Assembly (NCBI RefSeq): GCF_039388045.1
Contig: NZ_CP135015.1
Span: forward strand, 62,001-126,000
Length of the DNA: 64,000 nucleotides
Source of the DNA: Buchnera_K aphidicola_B
Lineage (GTDB): Bacteria; Pseudomonadota; Gammaproteobacteria; Enterobacterales; Enterobacteriaceae
Direction of reading: 5' to 3'
The position numbers and the translations under genes are program-made. Positions within the stretch are counted from its first letter, which is position 1; every line of letters begins with the position of its first letter. Shown here in pieces: positions 36,752 to 45,307 of the stretch. Under the pieces are notes generated by a model. The model was not told the DNA's origin. It did no database searches and worked only from the letters and a program-made list of their open reading frames with translations.

Positions 36752-36866
36752 TTTCTTTTTTTCTTAATATATTATTTAATATTAATTTAAAATTTTAATA
36801 TTTGTGTTTTTTAAATTTTAGTTATCTTGAATATTTATTTTAAAATAATATATTTTATAAAATAAT

Positions 36867-39675
36867 TTACAAAAATTTTCTTTTTTCACCTGCACTAAAT
36901 AAATTACATAAACATCTTTTGCAAATTTTTTGTTCATTTTTCAAAATTATTATTTTTTTAACATAATTCCAACATCTAGGACATTTATGTCCATTATGTT
37001 TTTTAATAACTATTTTAAATTTTTTAATTATTGTTGATTTAAACGCATTTCTTGGTGCATTGTTATAATCTTTTAATTTTATACCAGAAGTAATAAAAAG
37101 AAATTTTTTTTCTTTTTTAAATAAATTTATTTTTTTTTTTNAATTTTATATTAATATACAATATTATTATTGCTTCTAAAGAACTGTTTATTTCTTTTTT
37201 ATTTCTAGATAATTCTAATGCTTTATTTACTTCATTTTTTATTATGATCATTTTTTTCCAAAATTTATCATTAAATAATTTTGATTTTTCTTTTTTTTTT
37301 TGTATTTCAAACCATGTTGTAGTAAATATATATTCGTGTTGGTCTTTTGGTAAATAATTCCATATTTCGTTTGCTGTAAAAGATAATATTGGACATATCC
37401 ATTGTATTAATGATTTTAATATATAAAATATTGTTGTTTGACTACTTAATCTAGATTTATTTTGTTTATTTAATGTATATTGTCGATCTTTAATTATATC
37501 TAAATAAAAAGAACTTAAATTTTTTATGCAAAAATTCATAATACATTGAATAATTTCATGAAATTTATATATAGAATATAAAAAAATTATTTTTTTTTGT
37601 ATTTTTTTTGTTTTTAAAATAATCCATTTATCTATTTCTACCATATTTTTAAATTTTATTATATTTTTTAATTTAAATTTTTTTAAATTAGCTATGAGAA
37701 ATCTTATTGTATTTCTTATTTTTTTATAATTATCAATAGATTGTTGAATTATCGTTTTAGAAATTACTATATCATTACAATAATTAGTTGATGAAGCCCA
37801 TAATCTTAATATATCTGCTCCAAAATTTTTAATTATATAATTTGGACTAATGGTGTTATTTAAAGATTTAGACATTTTATTTCCATTGTGATCAACAGCA
37901 AAACCATGAGTTAATATTGTTTTATAAGGTGCTTTTTTTTGAATTATGGTTGAAATAATTAAAGATGACATAAACCATCCTCTATACTGATCGGATCCTT
38001 CTATATATATATCTGCAATATTTTCTTTTTTTTTATTTGAAAATATTTTTGATATATGTAAAGCACCAGACTCAAACCAAACATCTAGAACGTCTTTTGT
38101 TTTTTTATATTTTTTTTTATCGATTTGCATTTTTTTTGTAATATTGTTATTCCACCATTCTTCCGTCCCATTTATTTCAACAAATTTTGATATTTTTTGC
38201 ATTAAAGAATACATTTGTGGATGTATTTGTCCTGTTTTTTTATTTATAAAAATTGTTAATGGTATACCCCATGTTCTTTGTCTAGAAATACACCAATCAG
38301 GTCTATTTTCTAGCATTTTTTTCATTCTTTTAAAACCCCAATTTGGAACCCAATTTACTTTTTTAATCAATTGAATACATTTTTTTCGTAAATTATTTTT
38401 GTTCATGTCTATAAACCATTGCAATGTTGCGCGAAATATTATGGGATATTTATGTCGCCAACAATGTGGATAATTATGCTTTATATTTTTGTTATATATA
38501 AATTTTTTATTTTTGATTAGAATATCTAAAATTTTCTTATTTACTATTGAAACATTTTTATTATTTATAATTGGGTGTATATTTTTTTTAAAATTTCCTT
38601 TGTTATCAATTAAATTTTTTGTTTTTATTTTATATTTTTTACATACTATATAGTCTTCTTGACCGTGATCTGGTGCGATATGTACAGCTCCTGTACCCAT
38701 TACTTCTGTAACATAAGGAGATAAAATTATAGGTACATTTTTTTTTAAAAAAGGATGTCTACATTTTGTGTATTCTAATTTATAACCTTTAATGGTTTTT
38801 AAAATCCTCCATTTCTTTATTTTTAATTTATTCATTATTTTTAAAACTAATTTTTTAGCTATAATTATTGTATATAGTTTAGTTTTTATAAATTGGTATG
38901 TGATATTTGCATTGACAGCAATAGCGGCATTTGAAGGTAGTGTCCAAGGTGTTGTAGTCCATATAAGAATATTTATATTTTTTATATTTTGTTCTATGAT
39001 TTTAAATTTTTTTTTAATTAATTTAACATTTTTAATTTCAAATATAACTATCATTCCAGGAGAGGTTTTATTTTTATATTCTATTTCTGCTTCAGCTAAA
39101 GATGATTTACATTGTGTGCACCAATATACTGGTTTATGTTCTTGGTATAAATATCCTTTTTTTAATATTTCTGATAACGTGCGTATTATATTTGCTTGAT
39201 TTATATAATCCATGGTTAAATTTAAATTATTCCAATTTGCTATTACTCCTAATCTTATAAAATCTTTTTTTTGACTTTTAATATTTTTAATTACGTATTT
39301 TTTACAATTTTTTCTAAATGTTTTTTTTTTAATTTTTTTTTTTGGGTTTTTTTTTTCTATTTGGTGTTCTATGGGTAAACCATGACAATCCCAAGATGGT
39401 TGATATAGTGTATATAAACCAGAAATGTTTTTTGATTTTATTATTATATCTTTTAATATTTTATTCAATGCATGTCCAATATGAATATCACCATTAGCAT
39501 ATGGTGGTCCATCATGTAATATAAATTTTTTTTTTTTTTCGTTTTTTTTTTTAATAATTTTGTATATTTTTTTTATTTTCCATTCTTTTAATATATTTGG
39601 TTCTTTATAAATTAAATTACCTTTCATAGAAAAATTTGTATGTGGTAAATTTAAAGTTTTTCTAATATTACTCAT
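36867..39675 (-). CDS. ileS: Isoleucyl-tRNA synthetase, reading frame broken at an ambiguous poly-A tract
   Basis: Class Ia synthetase. HIGH lies at residues 65-68, the CP1 editing motifs WTTTPWTLPSN and GTGAVHIAPDHG are present, WCISRQRTWGIP and KMSKSLNN follow. The continuous frame from 39675 stops at 37117, right after an N (37141) and 11 A. Moving one base forward restores a frame running to TAA at 36867-36869. It encodes FITSGIKLKDYNNAPRNAF and the zinc finger CPRCW...CKRC...GEKRKF, the normal IleRS end. The joined product would have about 935 residues (E. coli 938). One base too many in the tract, an assembly error, or rescue by slippage would explain it. Confidence 0.9.
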
Positions 39676-39684
39676 ATTTATCTC

Positions 39685-40104
39685 TTAAAATTTTTTATTT
39701 AAATATTTAATGTTAAAATAATTAGATACTTTTATTATATCTTGGTTAATTTGTTTTTTTAATTCATATATTGAATAGAATTTTATTTCATTTCTTATTT
39801 TTTTATGTATTATTAATTTTATTTTTTTATTGTATAAATTGCAATTAATATTAAATATATGTAATTCTAATATTTTTTTTTTTTTTAAAAAAGTAGGTTT
39901 TATACCAATATTTGCTATTGCGTAATTTTTTTTATTTAATATTTTTTTAACAGTGACGATATATACTCCATTAGATATTGGTATTTTTTTACATATTTTT
40001 ATATTTGCAGTTGGAAATCCTATTTTTGTACCTATTTTGCATCCGTGTATTATTTTTCCTTGGATATTTAAAAGAATTTTTTTATTGAAATTGTTATTTT
40101 TCAT
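39685..40104 (-). CDS. ribF: RibF reduced to its flavokinase domain
   Basis: 139 residues; E. coli RibF has 313. The whole sequence aligns with the C-terminal riboflavin kinase half: GKIIHGCKIGTKIGFPTANI near residue 15, NGVYIVTV near 45, ANIGIKPTF near 63 and HKKIRNEIKFYSIYELKKQI near 105. It should make FMN from riboflavin. The N-terminal FMN adenylyltransferase (FAD-forming) domain is absent. Upstream sequence to rpsT is only 301 bases of A/T without trace of it, so this is a deletion and not a missed frame. It lies nine bases upstream of ileS, the normal ribF-ileS order. Confidence 0.9.
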   Translation of the reverse strand: MKNNNFNKKILLNIQGKIIHGCKIGTKIGFPTANIKICKKIPISNGVYIVTVKKILNKKNYAIANIGIKPTFLKKKKILELHIFNINCNLYNKKIKLIIHKKIRNEIKFYSIYELKKQINQDIIKVSNYFNIKYLNKKF

Positions 40105-40405
40105 ATTTTATATTAATATAATTTAGTGTTTAAAAAAATTAAATTAAATAAAATATATATATTTTAAATAATATTTATTTTTTAAAATTTAATATATTTT
40201 AAATTAAATACTTATATAGTTTAATTTTTTTTAAACAATTAATATTTATATAATAAATATATTACAAGGATTATATATTATAATTATTTATTATAAGATT
40301 TACAAATATAAGATATTTATTTAATTTTGGTATTATATACTTGGTATGATATTATATTTTTAAAAATAAAAAATATTTTTTAAATATATTTTTAAGGAAT
40401 AAATT
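40105..40405. other. Spacer between divergent ribF and rpsT, no gene seen
   Basis: 301 bases, nearly all A and T, between the ribF start (-) and the rpsT start (+). The N-terminal half of RibF would need about 520 bases and no part of it (for example a GNFDGxHxGH nucleotidyltransferase motif) can be read in any frame on the - strand. It must hold both promoters; none is distinct. AAGGA at 40395-40399 is the rpsT ribosome-binding site. Confidence 0.5.
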
Positions 40406-40672
40406 GTGGGAAATATTAAATCATCTATAAAAGATGCAAAACAGTCAATGAAACGTAAAAAACGTAATGCAAGTAATCTTTCCACCATAAAAACATATAT
40501 AAAAAAAGTTCGTCAAGCTATTATTTTAGGTGATAAAATTATTGCCATGAATGAATTTAAAAAAATGCAAAAAATTTTAGATAGATACGCAACTAAGGGT
40601 TTAATACATAAAAATAAAGCAGCAAGACATAAATCAATTTTATATCGTCATATTTCTAATTTAGCTTCGTAA
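40406..40672 (+). CDS. rpsT: 30S ribosomal protein S20
   Basis: 88 residues (E. coli 87), helical 16S-binding protein. It begins GNIKSSIKDAKQSMKRKKRN and ends with ATKGLIHKNKAARHKS, both typical of S20. The start codon is GTG 40406, supported by AAGGA at 40395-40399; no in-frame ATG gives the correct N-terminus. In E. coli rpsT also has a non-AUG start (UUG), linked to autoregulation, so a weak start codon seems to be a conserved feature. A strong hairpin terminator follows. Confidence 0.96.
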   Translation: MGNIKSSIKDAKQSMKRKKRNASNLSTIKTYIKKVRQAIILGDKIIAMNEFKKMQKILDRYATKGLIHKNKAARHKSILYRHISNLAS

Positions 40673-40693
40673 ATTTATATTATATTATAAATC

Positions 40694-40724
40694 GCTTCCT
40701 AATTTTCCTTAGGAAGCATTTTTT
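40694..40724 (+). terminator. Rho-independent terminator after rpsT
   Basis: GCTTCCTAA at 40694-40702 and its exact reverse complement at 40709-40717 form a nine-pair stem with a six-base loop, followed by A and six T. It is 21 bases after the rpsT stop. dnaJ ends just beyond it on the other strand; the U-tract is much weaker in that direction. Confidence 0.88.
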
Positions 40725-40730
40725 AAATAT

Positions 40731-41882
40731 TTATTTAGTCAATTCATCAAAAAATTTTTTAACTCCATCAAAAAATCTTTTAGATAATGGGTTGTTATTT
40801 GAAATTTTATGTTTATTAGATATATCTCCAAGTTTTAATAATATATCTTTTTGTTTTTTATTTAAATTTACAGGTGTTTCTACAAATACTTTGCATAATA
40901 AATCACCTTTTCGATTATTTTGTATAGATTTAACACCTTTTCCTCTTATACGAAATAATTTACCAGATTGTGTTTCAGCAGGTATTTTAATTTTTATACA
41001 TCCTTCTAAAGTTGGTACTTCTATATTACCGCCTAAAGCTGCCATTGTAAAATTAATTGGTACTTTGCAATATAAATCATTTTCGTTTCTTTTAAAAATA
41101 TTATGTTTTTTAACTTTTATTTGAACATATAAATCACCTGGTAATTCATTGTTTATATTTTTTTCACCTTCATGATTTAATCTTATTTTATCACCAGTAT
41201 TAATACCTGCTGGTATTTTCACTGACAGTGTTTTTGTTCTTTCTATTTTTCCAGATCCATTACATGTATAACAAGGATTATGAATTACAGTACCTTGACC
41301 ATTACAAATAGCGCAAGATTGTTGCACAGTAAAAAATCCTTTTCTTATGTGTATTTTCCCTTTACCATTGCAAGTAGAACATATTTGTGCTTTACTTCCT
41401 TTATCTCTTCCACTACCATAACAAACATTGCATTGTTGTGATTTTGGAATATTTATTTTTTTAGTTGTTCCTTTTACTGCTTCTTCTAAAGATAATTCCA
41501 TTTTATAATACAAATCTGATCCGCGTGTATTTTTATTGTTTCTATTATTTCCGAATATATCACCAAATACATCTCCAAATATATCTCCAAAATCAGCTGT
41601 ACTCGAAAATGTACTACTATGAAAATCATATTCATGATTACCTGTATTTGAACCTTGTTCAAATGCTGCATGTCCGTACTGGTCGTATGCAGTTCTTTTA
41701 TCATGATTTGATAAAATTTCGTAAGCTTCTTTTATTTCTTTAAATTTATTTTCTGAATTTTTATTACCTTGGTTTCTGTCAGGGTGAAATTTTATTGCTA
41801 ATCTTTTGTACGCCCTTTTAATCTCATGATCTTGTGCATTTTTTTTTAGGCCTAAGATTTGGTAATAATCTTTTTTTGCCAT
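40731..41882 (-). CDS. dnaJ: Chaperone DnaJ
   Basis: Hsp40 co-chaperone that delivers substrates to DnaK and stimulates its ATPase. 383 residues (E. coli 376). J-domain at 1-70 with HPD at 33-35, a Gly/Phe-rich linker (FGDIFGDVFGDIFG near 98), the zinc-binding domain with four CxxCxGxG repeats (CNVCYGSG, CSTCNGKG, CAICNGQG, CYTCNGSG), and C-terminal substrate-binding domains. AAGGAA precedes the start at 41882. It is 77 bases downstream of dnaK on the same strand with a hairpin between. Confidence 0.97.
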   Translation of the reverse strand: MAKKDYYQILGLKKNAQDHEIKRAYKRLAIKFHPDRNQGNKNSENKFKEIKEAYEILSNHDKRTAYDQYGHAAFEQGSNTGNHEYDFHSSTFSSTADFGDIFGDVFGDIFGNNRNNKNTRGSDLYYKMELSLEEAVKGTTKKINIPKSQQCNVCYGSGRDKGSKAQICSTCNGKGKIHIRKGFFTVQQSCAICNGQGTVIHNPCYTCNGSGKIERTKTLSVKIPAGINTGDKIRLNHEGEKNINNELPGDLYVQIKVKKHNIFKRNENDLYCKVPINFTMAALGGNIEVPTLEGCIKIKIPAETQSGKLFRIRGKGVKSIQNNRKGDLLCKVFVETPVNLNKKQKDILLKLGDISNKHKISNNNPLSKRFFDGVKKFFDELTK

Positions 41883-41907
41883 ATATTATTTTCCTTAATT
41901 TTATACA

Positions 41908-41932
41908 CGAGTGTTTTTAATTGCAACACCCG
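41908..41932 (-). terminator. Intergenic hairpin between dnaK and dnaJ
   Basis: On the - strand CGGGTGTT (41932-41925) pairs with AACACTCG (41915-41908), eight pairs with one G-U. No T-run follows in the direction of transcription, so it is more likely a partial terminator, mRNA-processing or 3'-end-stabilising element that lets dnaK be made in excess over dnaJ. That role is inferred from the known unequal expression in E. coli. Confidence 0.6.
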
Positions 41933-41959
41933 TTATTATTTATTAAATTTTTTAGTTTT

Positions 41960-43885
41960 TTATTTTTTATTTTTGTCGTTTTTATCTACTTCTTCAAATT
42001 CTGCATCAACTACATTGGATTTATTTGTATTATTTGTATTTTCATTATTTTGATTTTGTTCGACTGATTTTTCATTAGTTTGATATTCAGTTAATTTTGA
42101 TGCTACTTTTAAAAGATTTTGTATTTTTTGATCAATTGTGTTTTTATCTTCACCTTTAAGTGCTAGATCTAATTCATTTATTGCTTCTTGAATTTTATTT
42201 GCATCTTCTATATTTATTTTATCTTTACATTCTACAAGTTGTTTTTTAGTATTATGTGATATTTGATCACCTTGGTTACGTATTGTTATTAATTCTTCAA
42301 ATTTTAAATCTGCTTCAGCATTTTCTTCTGCGTCAGTAACCATTTTTTTAATTTCTTCATCGTTTAATCCTGAAGAAGATTTTATGGTTATTTTTTGTTC
42401 TTTTCCACTATTTTTATCTTTTGCTGAAACATGTAAAATACCATCTGCATCAATATCAAAAGTAACTTCAATTTGCGGCATACCTCTGGGAGCTGGTTGT
42501 ATTCCATCTAGGTTGAATTGACCAAGTGATTTATTTGCAGATGCCTGCTTTCTTTCACCTTGCAATACATGTATTGTTACTGCAGATTGATTATCTTCGG
42601 CAGTTGAAAACACTTGGCTGTGTTTGGTAGGTATAGTAGTATTTTTATTAATTAATGAAGTCATTACACCACCCATAGTTTCAATTCCTAAAGATAATGG
42701 TGTAACATCTAATAGTAATACGTCTTTTACTGTTCCAGATAATACTCCACCTTGCACTGCTGCCCCTACTGCTACTGCTTCGTCGGGATTAACATCTTTT
42801 CTTGGTTCTTTACCGAAAAATTCAGCTACTTTTTTTTGAACCATGGGCATTCTAGTTTGCCCACCTACTAGTATAACATCGTGAATTTGTTCTACAGATA
42901 ATTTTGCATCTTGTAAAGCTAATTTTAATGGTTTTAAAGATTGTATAATTAAATCTTCTACTAATGTTTCTAATTTAGTACGTGTTAATTTTATATTAAA
43001 ATGTTTAGGACCTGTAGAATCTGCAGTAATATATGGTAAGTTTATGTCAGTTTGTTTTGTTGAAGATAATTCTATTTTTGCTTTTTCTGCTGATTCTTTT
43101 AATCGTTGCATTGCTAAAGCATCTTTTCTTAAATCTATACCTTGTTCTTTATTAAATTCGTTTACTAAATAATTAATAATCCTACTATCAAAATCTTCAC
43201 CACCTAAATGAGTATCACCGTTTGTTGATAATACTTCAAAAGTTTTTTCTTTATCTACTTCATCTATTTCAATAATCGATATATCAAATGTACCACCGCC
43301 TAAATCATATACTGCTATAGTTCTATTTCCTTTACCTTTATCTAAACCATATGCTAGAGCTGCGGCTGTTGGTTCGTTAATGATACGTTTTACTTCTAAT
43401 CCAGCAATTGTACCTGCGTCTTTGGTTGCTTGTCTTTGCGCGTCATTAAAGTATGCTGGTACTGTTATAACAGCTTGGGTTATTTTTTCTCCCAAAAAAT
43501 CTTCTGCTGTTTTTTTCATTTTTTTTAGTACTTCTGCAGAGATTTGTGGCGGTGCTATGTCTTTTTTTTGTACATGTAACCACGCATCACCATTTTTTGA
43601 TGGTGTAATTTTATATGGCATTATTTTTAAATCTTTTTGCACTTCTTGATCAGTGAATTTTCGACCAATTAATCTTTTAATTGCAAATAATGTATTTTTA
43701 GGATTTGTAATAGCTTGTCTTTTAGCTGGTTGTCCAACTAATATACTGCCTTCTGCAGTATATGCAATTACAGATGGAGTTGTTCTTTCACCTTCGGCAT
43801 TTTCTAACACTCTTGCTTGAGTTCCATCCATTATTGCAATACATGAATTGGTAGTACCCAAATCAATTCCAATAATTTTGCTCAT
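41960..43885 (-). CDS. dnaK: Chaperone DnaK (Hsp70)
   Basis: ATP-dependent Hsp70. From ATG 43885 (MSKIIGIDLGTTNS) it has 641 residues (E. coli 638); the open frame continues four codons upstream but GGAG at 43892-43895 is correctly spaced for 43885. The nucleotide-binding domain has IGIDLGTTNSCIA, AVYDLGGGTFDISI near 195 and VILVGGQTRMP near 338; linker DVLLLDVTPLSLGIE near 388; the C-terminal lid ends in FEEVDKNDK. Protein sequence is conserved and less lysine-biased than its neighbours, as expected for an abundant chaperone in symbionts. Transcribed from a sigma-32-type promoter. Confidence 0.98.
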   Translation of the reverse strand: MSKIIGIDLGTTNSCIAIMDGTQARVLENAEGERTTPSVIAYTAEGSILVGQPAKRQAITNPKNTLFAIKRLIGRKFTDQEVQKDLKIMPYKITPSKNGDAWLHVQKKDIAPPQISAEVLKKMKKTAEDFLGEKITQAVITVPAYFNDAQRQATKDAGTIAGLEVKRIINEPTAAALAYGLDKGKGNRTIAVYDLGGGTFDISIIEIDEVDKEKTFEVLSTNGDTHLGGEDFDSRIINYLVNEFNKEQGIDLRKDALAMQRLKESAEKAKIELSSTKQTDINLPYITADSTGPKHFNIKLTRTKLETLVEDLIIQSLKPLKLALQDAKLSVEQIHDVILVGGQTRMPMVQKKVAEFFGKEPRKDVNPDEAVAVGAAVQGGVLSGTVKDVLLLDVTPLSLGIETMGGVMTSLINKNTTIPTKHSQVFSTAEDNQSAVTIHVLQGERKQASANKSLGQFNLDGIQPAPRGMPQIEVTFDIDADGILHVSAKDKNSGKEQKITIKSSSGLNDEEIKKMVTDAEENAEADLKFEELITIRNQGDQISHNTKKQLVECKDKINIEDANKIQEAINELDLALKGEDKNTIDQKIQNLLKVASKLTEYQTNEKSVEQNQNNENTNNTNKSNVVDAEFEEVDKNDKNKK

Positions 43886-43948
43886 TTTATACTCCATTAT
43901 AAATTTTTATTTATTTTCTAAATAAAAAAATTATTTTTAGATATAAAT

Positions 43949-43979
43949 TAAATGGGGTTGTTTTATAATTCATCAAGGG
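43949..43979 (-). promoter_or_regulatory. Sigma-32 (heat-shock) type promoter of dnaKJ
   Basis: On the - strand CCCTTGAT (43979-43972) is followed after 14 bases by CCCCATTTA (43957-43949). This matches the RpoH consensus, CTTGAA - 13 to 14 bases - CCCCATnT, with one mismatch. The -10 element lies about 64 bases before the dnaK ATG. In a region otherwise almost free of G and C, such a C-rich pair is unlikely to remain by chance. Confidence 0.88.
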
Positions 43980-44131
43980 TTTAGGTAAAATATTTTTTAT
44001 TTTTTTTGTATTGTAAAATTTTAACATTTTTTATTGTTTTTTTTTATTTAATTTTATATTTTTTATTCAAATTACATGTAAAGTATAATATAATTATTTA
44101 TTAATTTATTATATAATATATTTTAAAATAT

Positions 44132-44509
44132 ATGTTGAAAAATTTTAATGAGATAATAGAATTTTTTGGTTTTTTAAGTAGTTTAATATGTTTATTATTT
44201 ATTGTTTGTATAATGTTAATAGGAGGTTTTTTTTTAGGAAATCGTAGTGTGTCGAGTATCAAACACATACCTTTCGAATCCGGAATTGTAGCTTTTGGTA
44301 ATACTAATTTACGATTATCTATAAATTTTTATTTAATTGCTGTATGTTTTGTTATATTTGATGTTGAAACTCCTTATTTATATTCTTGGATTTGTAATAT
44401 CAATTCAAATGGTTGGTTAGGTATGTTTTTTGTTTTTAATTTTATTATTACACTTTTAATTAGTTTGTTTTATTTAATTCGTGTTGGTATATTAAAATTT
44501 TGTGTTTAA
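44132..44509 (+). CDS. nuoA: NADH-quinone oxidoreductase subunit A
   Basis: Small membrane subunit of complex I, 125 residues, three hydrophobic helices. The quinone-site loop PFESGIVAFGNTNLRLSINFYLIAVCFVIFDVE-type region (residues about 46-78) keeps the acidic residues of FDVET. First gene of a 13-gene nuo operon in E. coli order spanning 44.1-59.0 kb. No clear Shine-Dalgarno precedes ATG 44132, but the frame and length fit. nuoB starts 40 bases downstream. Confidence 0.95.
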   Translation: MLKNFNEIIEFFGFLSSLICLLFIVCIMLIGGFFLGNRSVSSIKHIPFESGIVAFGNTNLRLSINFYLIAVCFVIFDVETPYLYSWICNINSNGWLGMFFVFNFIITLLISLFYLIRVGILKFCV

Positions 44510-44549
44510 TAGTAATCAATTATTTTTAATATATAAAAGAGATTTCATT

Positions 44550-45200
44550 ATGAATTATTCACTTACATATGTTGATAAAATTAAAAAAAATAAAGAAAAT
44601 ATATACACAACTAGTGTTAATTTTTTAAAAAGAAATAAAAATATTTTTTTAGGTAAATTAAGTGAAATACTAAATAATTTAGTAAATTGGGGTAGAAAAA
44701 ATTCTATTTGGCCTTATAATTTTGGTTTGTCTTGTTGTTATGTAGAAATGGTTACTGCATTTACTTCTGTTCATGATATAGCTAGATTTGGATCGGAAGT
44801 TTTAAGGGCATCACCTAGGCAAGCAGATTTAATGGTTATAGCTGGAACTCCATTTATTAAAATGGCTCCTATAATTAAGCAATTATATGATCAAATGTTA
44901 GAACCAAAATGGGTTATTTCTATGGGTTCTTGTGCAAATTCAGGTGGTATGTATGATATTTATTCTGTTGTGCAAGGTGTTGATAAAATTATTCCTGTAG
45001 ATGTTTATATTCCCGGATGCCCTCCAAGACCTGAAGCTTATATAGAAGGTTTAATGTTATTACAAAAAAGTATTCAAAAAGAGAGAAGAACTTTATCTTG
45101 GTATATGGGAAAAAATAAAATAAATAAAAGTAAAATCTATTCACAAAAATATAAAAAAAGAAAAAAAAGAATTTCTACTACTTCTTTACCAATGAATTAA
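44550..45200 (+). CDS. nuoB: NADH-quinone oxidoreductase subunit B
   Basis: Peripheral subunit carrying cluster N2, the terminal 4Fe-4S cluster that reduces quinone. I use ATG 44550 (MNYSLTYVD, matching E. coli MDYTLTRID), preceded by AGAGA, rather than the frame opening at 44502 within nuoA. 216 residues (E. coli 220). Cluster ligands are in FGLSCCYVEM near 65, SMGSCANSGGMYD near 130 and PGCPPRPEA near 160. The C-terminal tail is lysine-rich. Confidence 0.95.
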   Translation: MNYSLTYVDKIKKNKENIYTTSVNFLKRNKNIFLGKLSEILNNLVNWGRKNSIWPYNFGLSCCYVEMVTAFTSVHDIARFGSEVLRASPRQADLMVIAGTPFIKMAPIIKQLYDQMLEPKWVISMGSCANSGGMYDIYSVVQGVDKIIPVDVYIPGCPPRPEAYIEGLMLLQKSIQKERRTLSWYMGKNKINKSKIYSQKYKKRKKRISTTSLPMN

Positions 45201-45307
45201 AATCATGCAATTTTTAAATTTTTTATGATAATTTTGTAATTTATTTATCTTATAATTTAATCATTTTAAGGAAAAAAAAAATAAATACACACGTACATAT
45301 TAATCAT

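Noticed and set aside
38792..39199. 135-codon hydrophobic frame opposite ileS
   Set aside because: The reverse complement of Lys/Asn-rich IleRS codons reads as Phe/Leu/Ile and mimics a membrane protein; no start signal or homology.
41465..41743. 92-codon + strand frame opposite dnaJ, and a third frame on the - strand
   Set aside because: Low-complexity Phe/Leu/Tyr sequence complementary to the DnaJ J-domain and Gly/Phe region; dnaJ fully accounts for the DNA.
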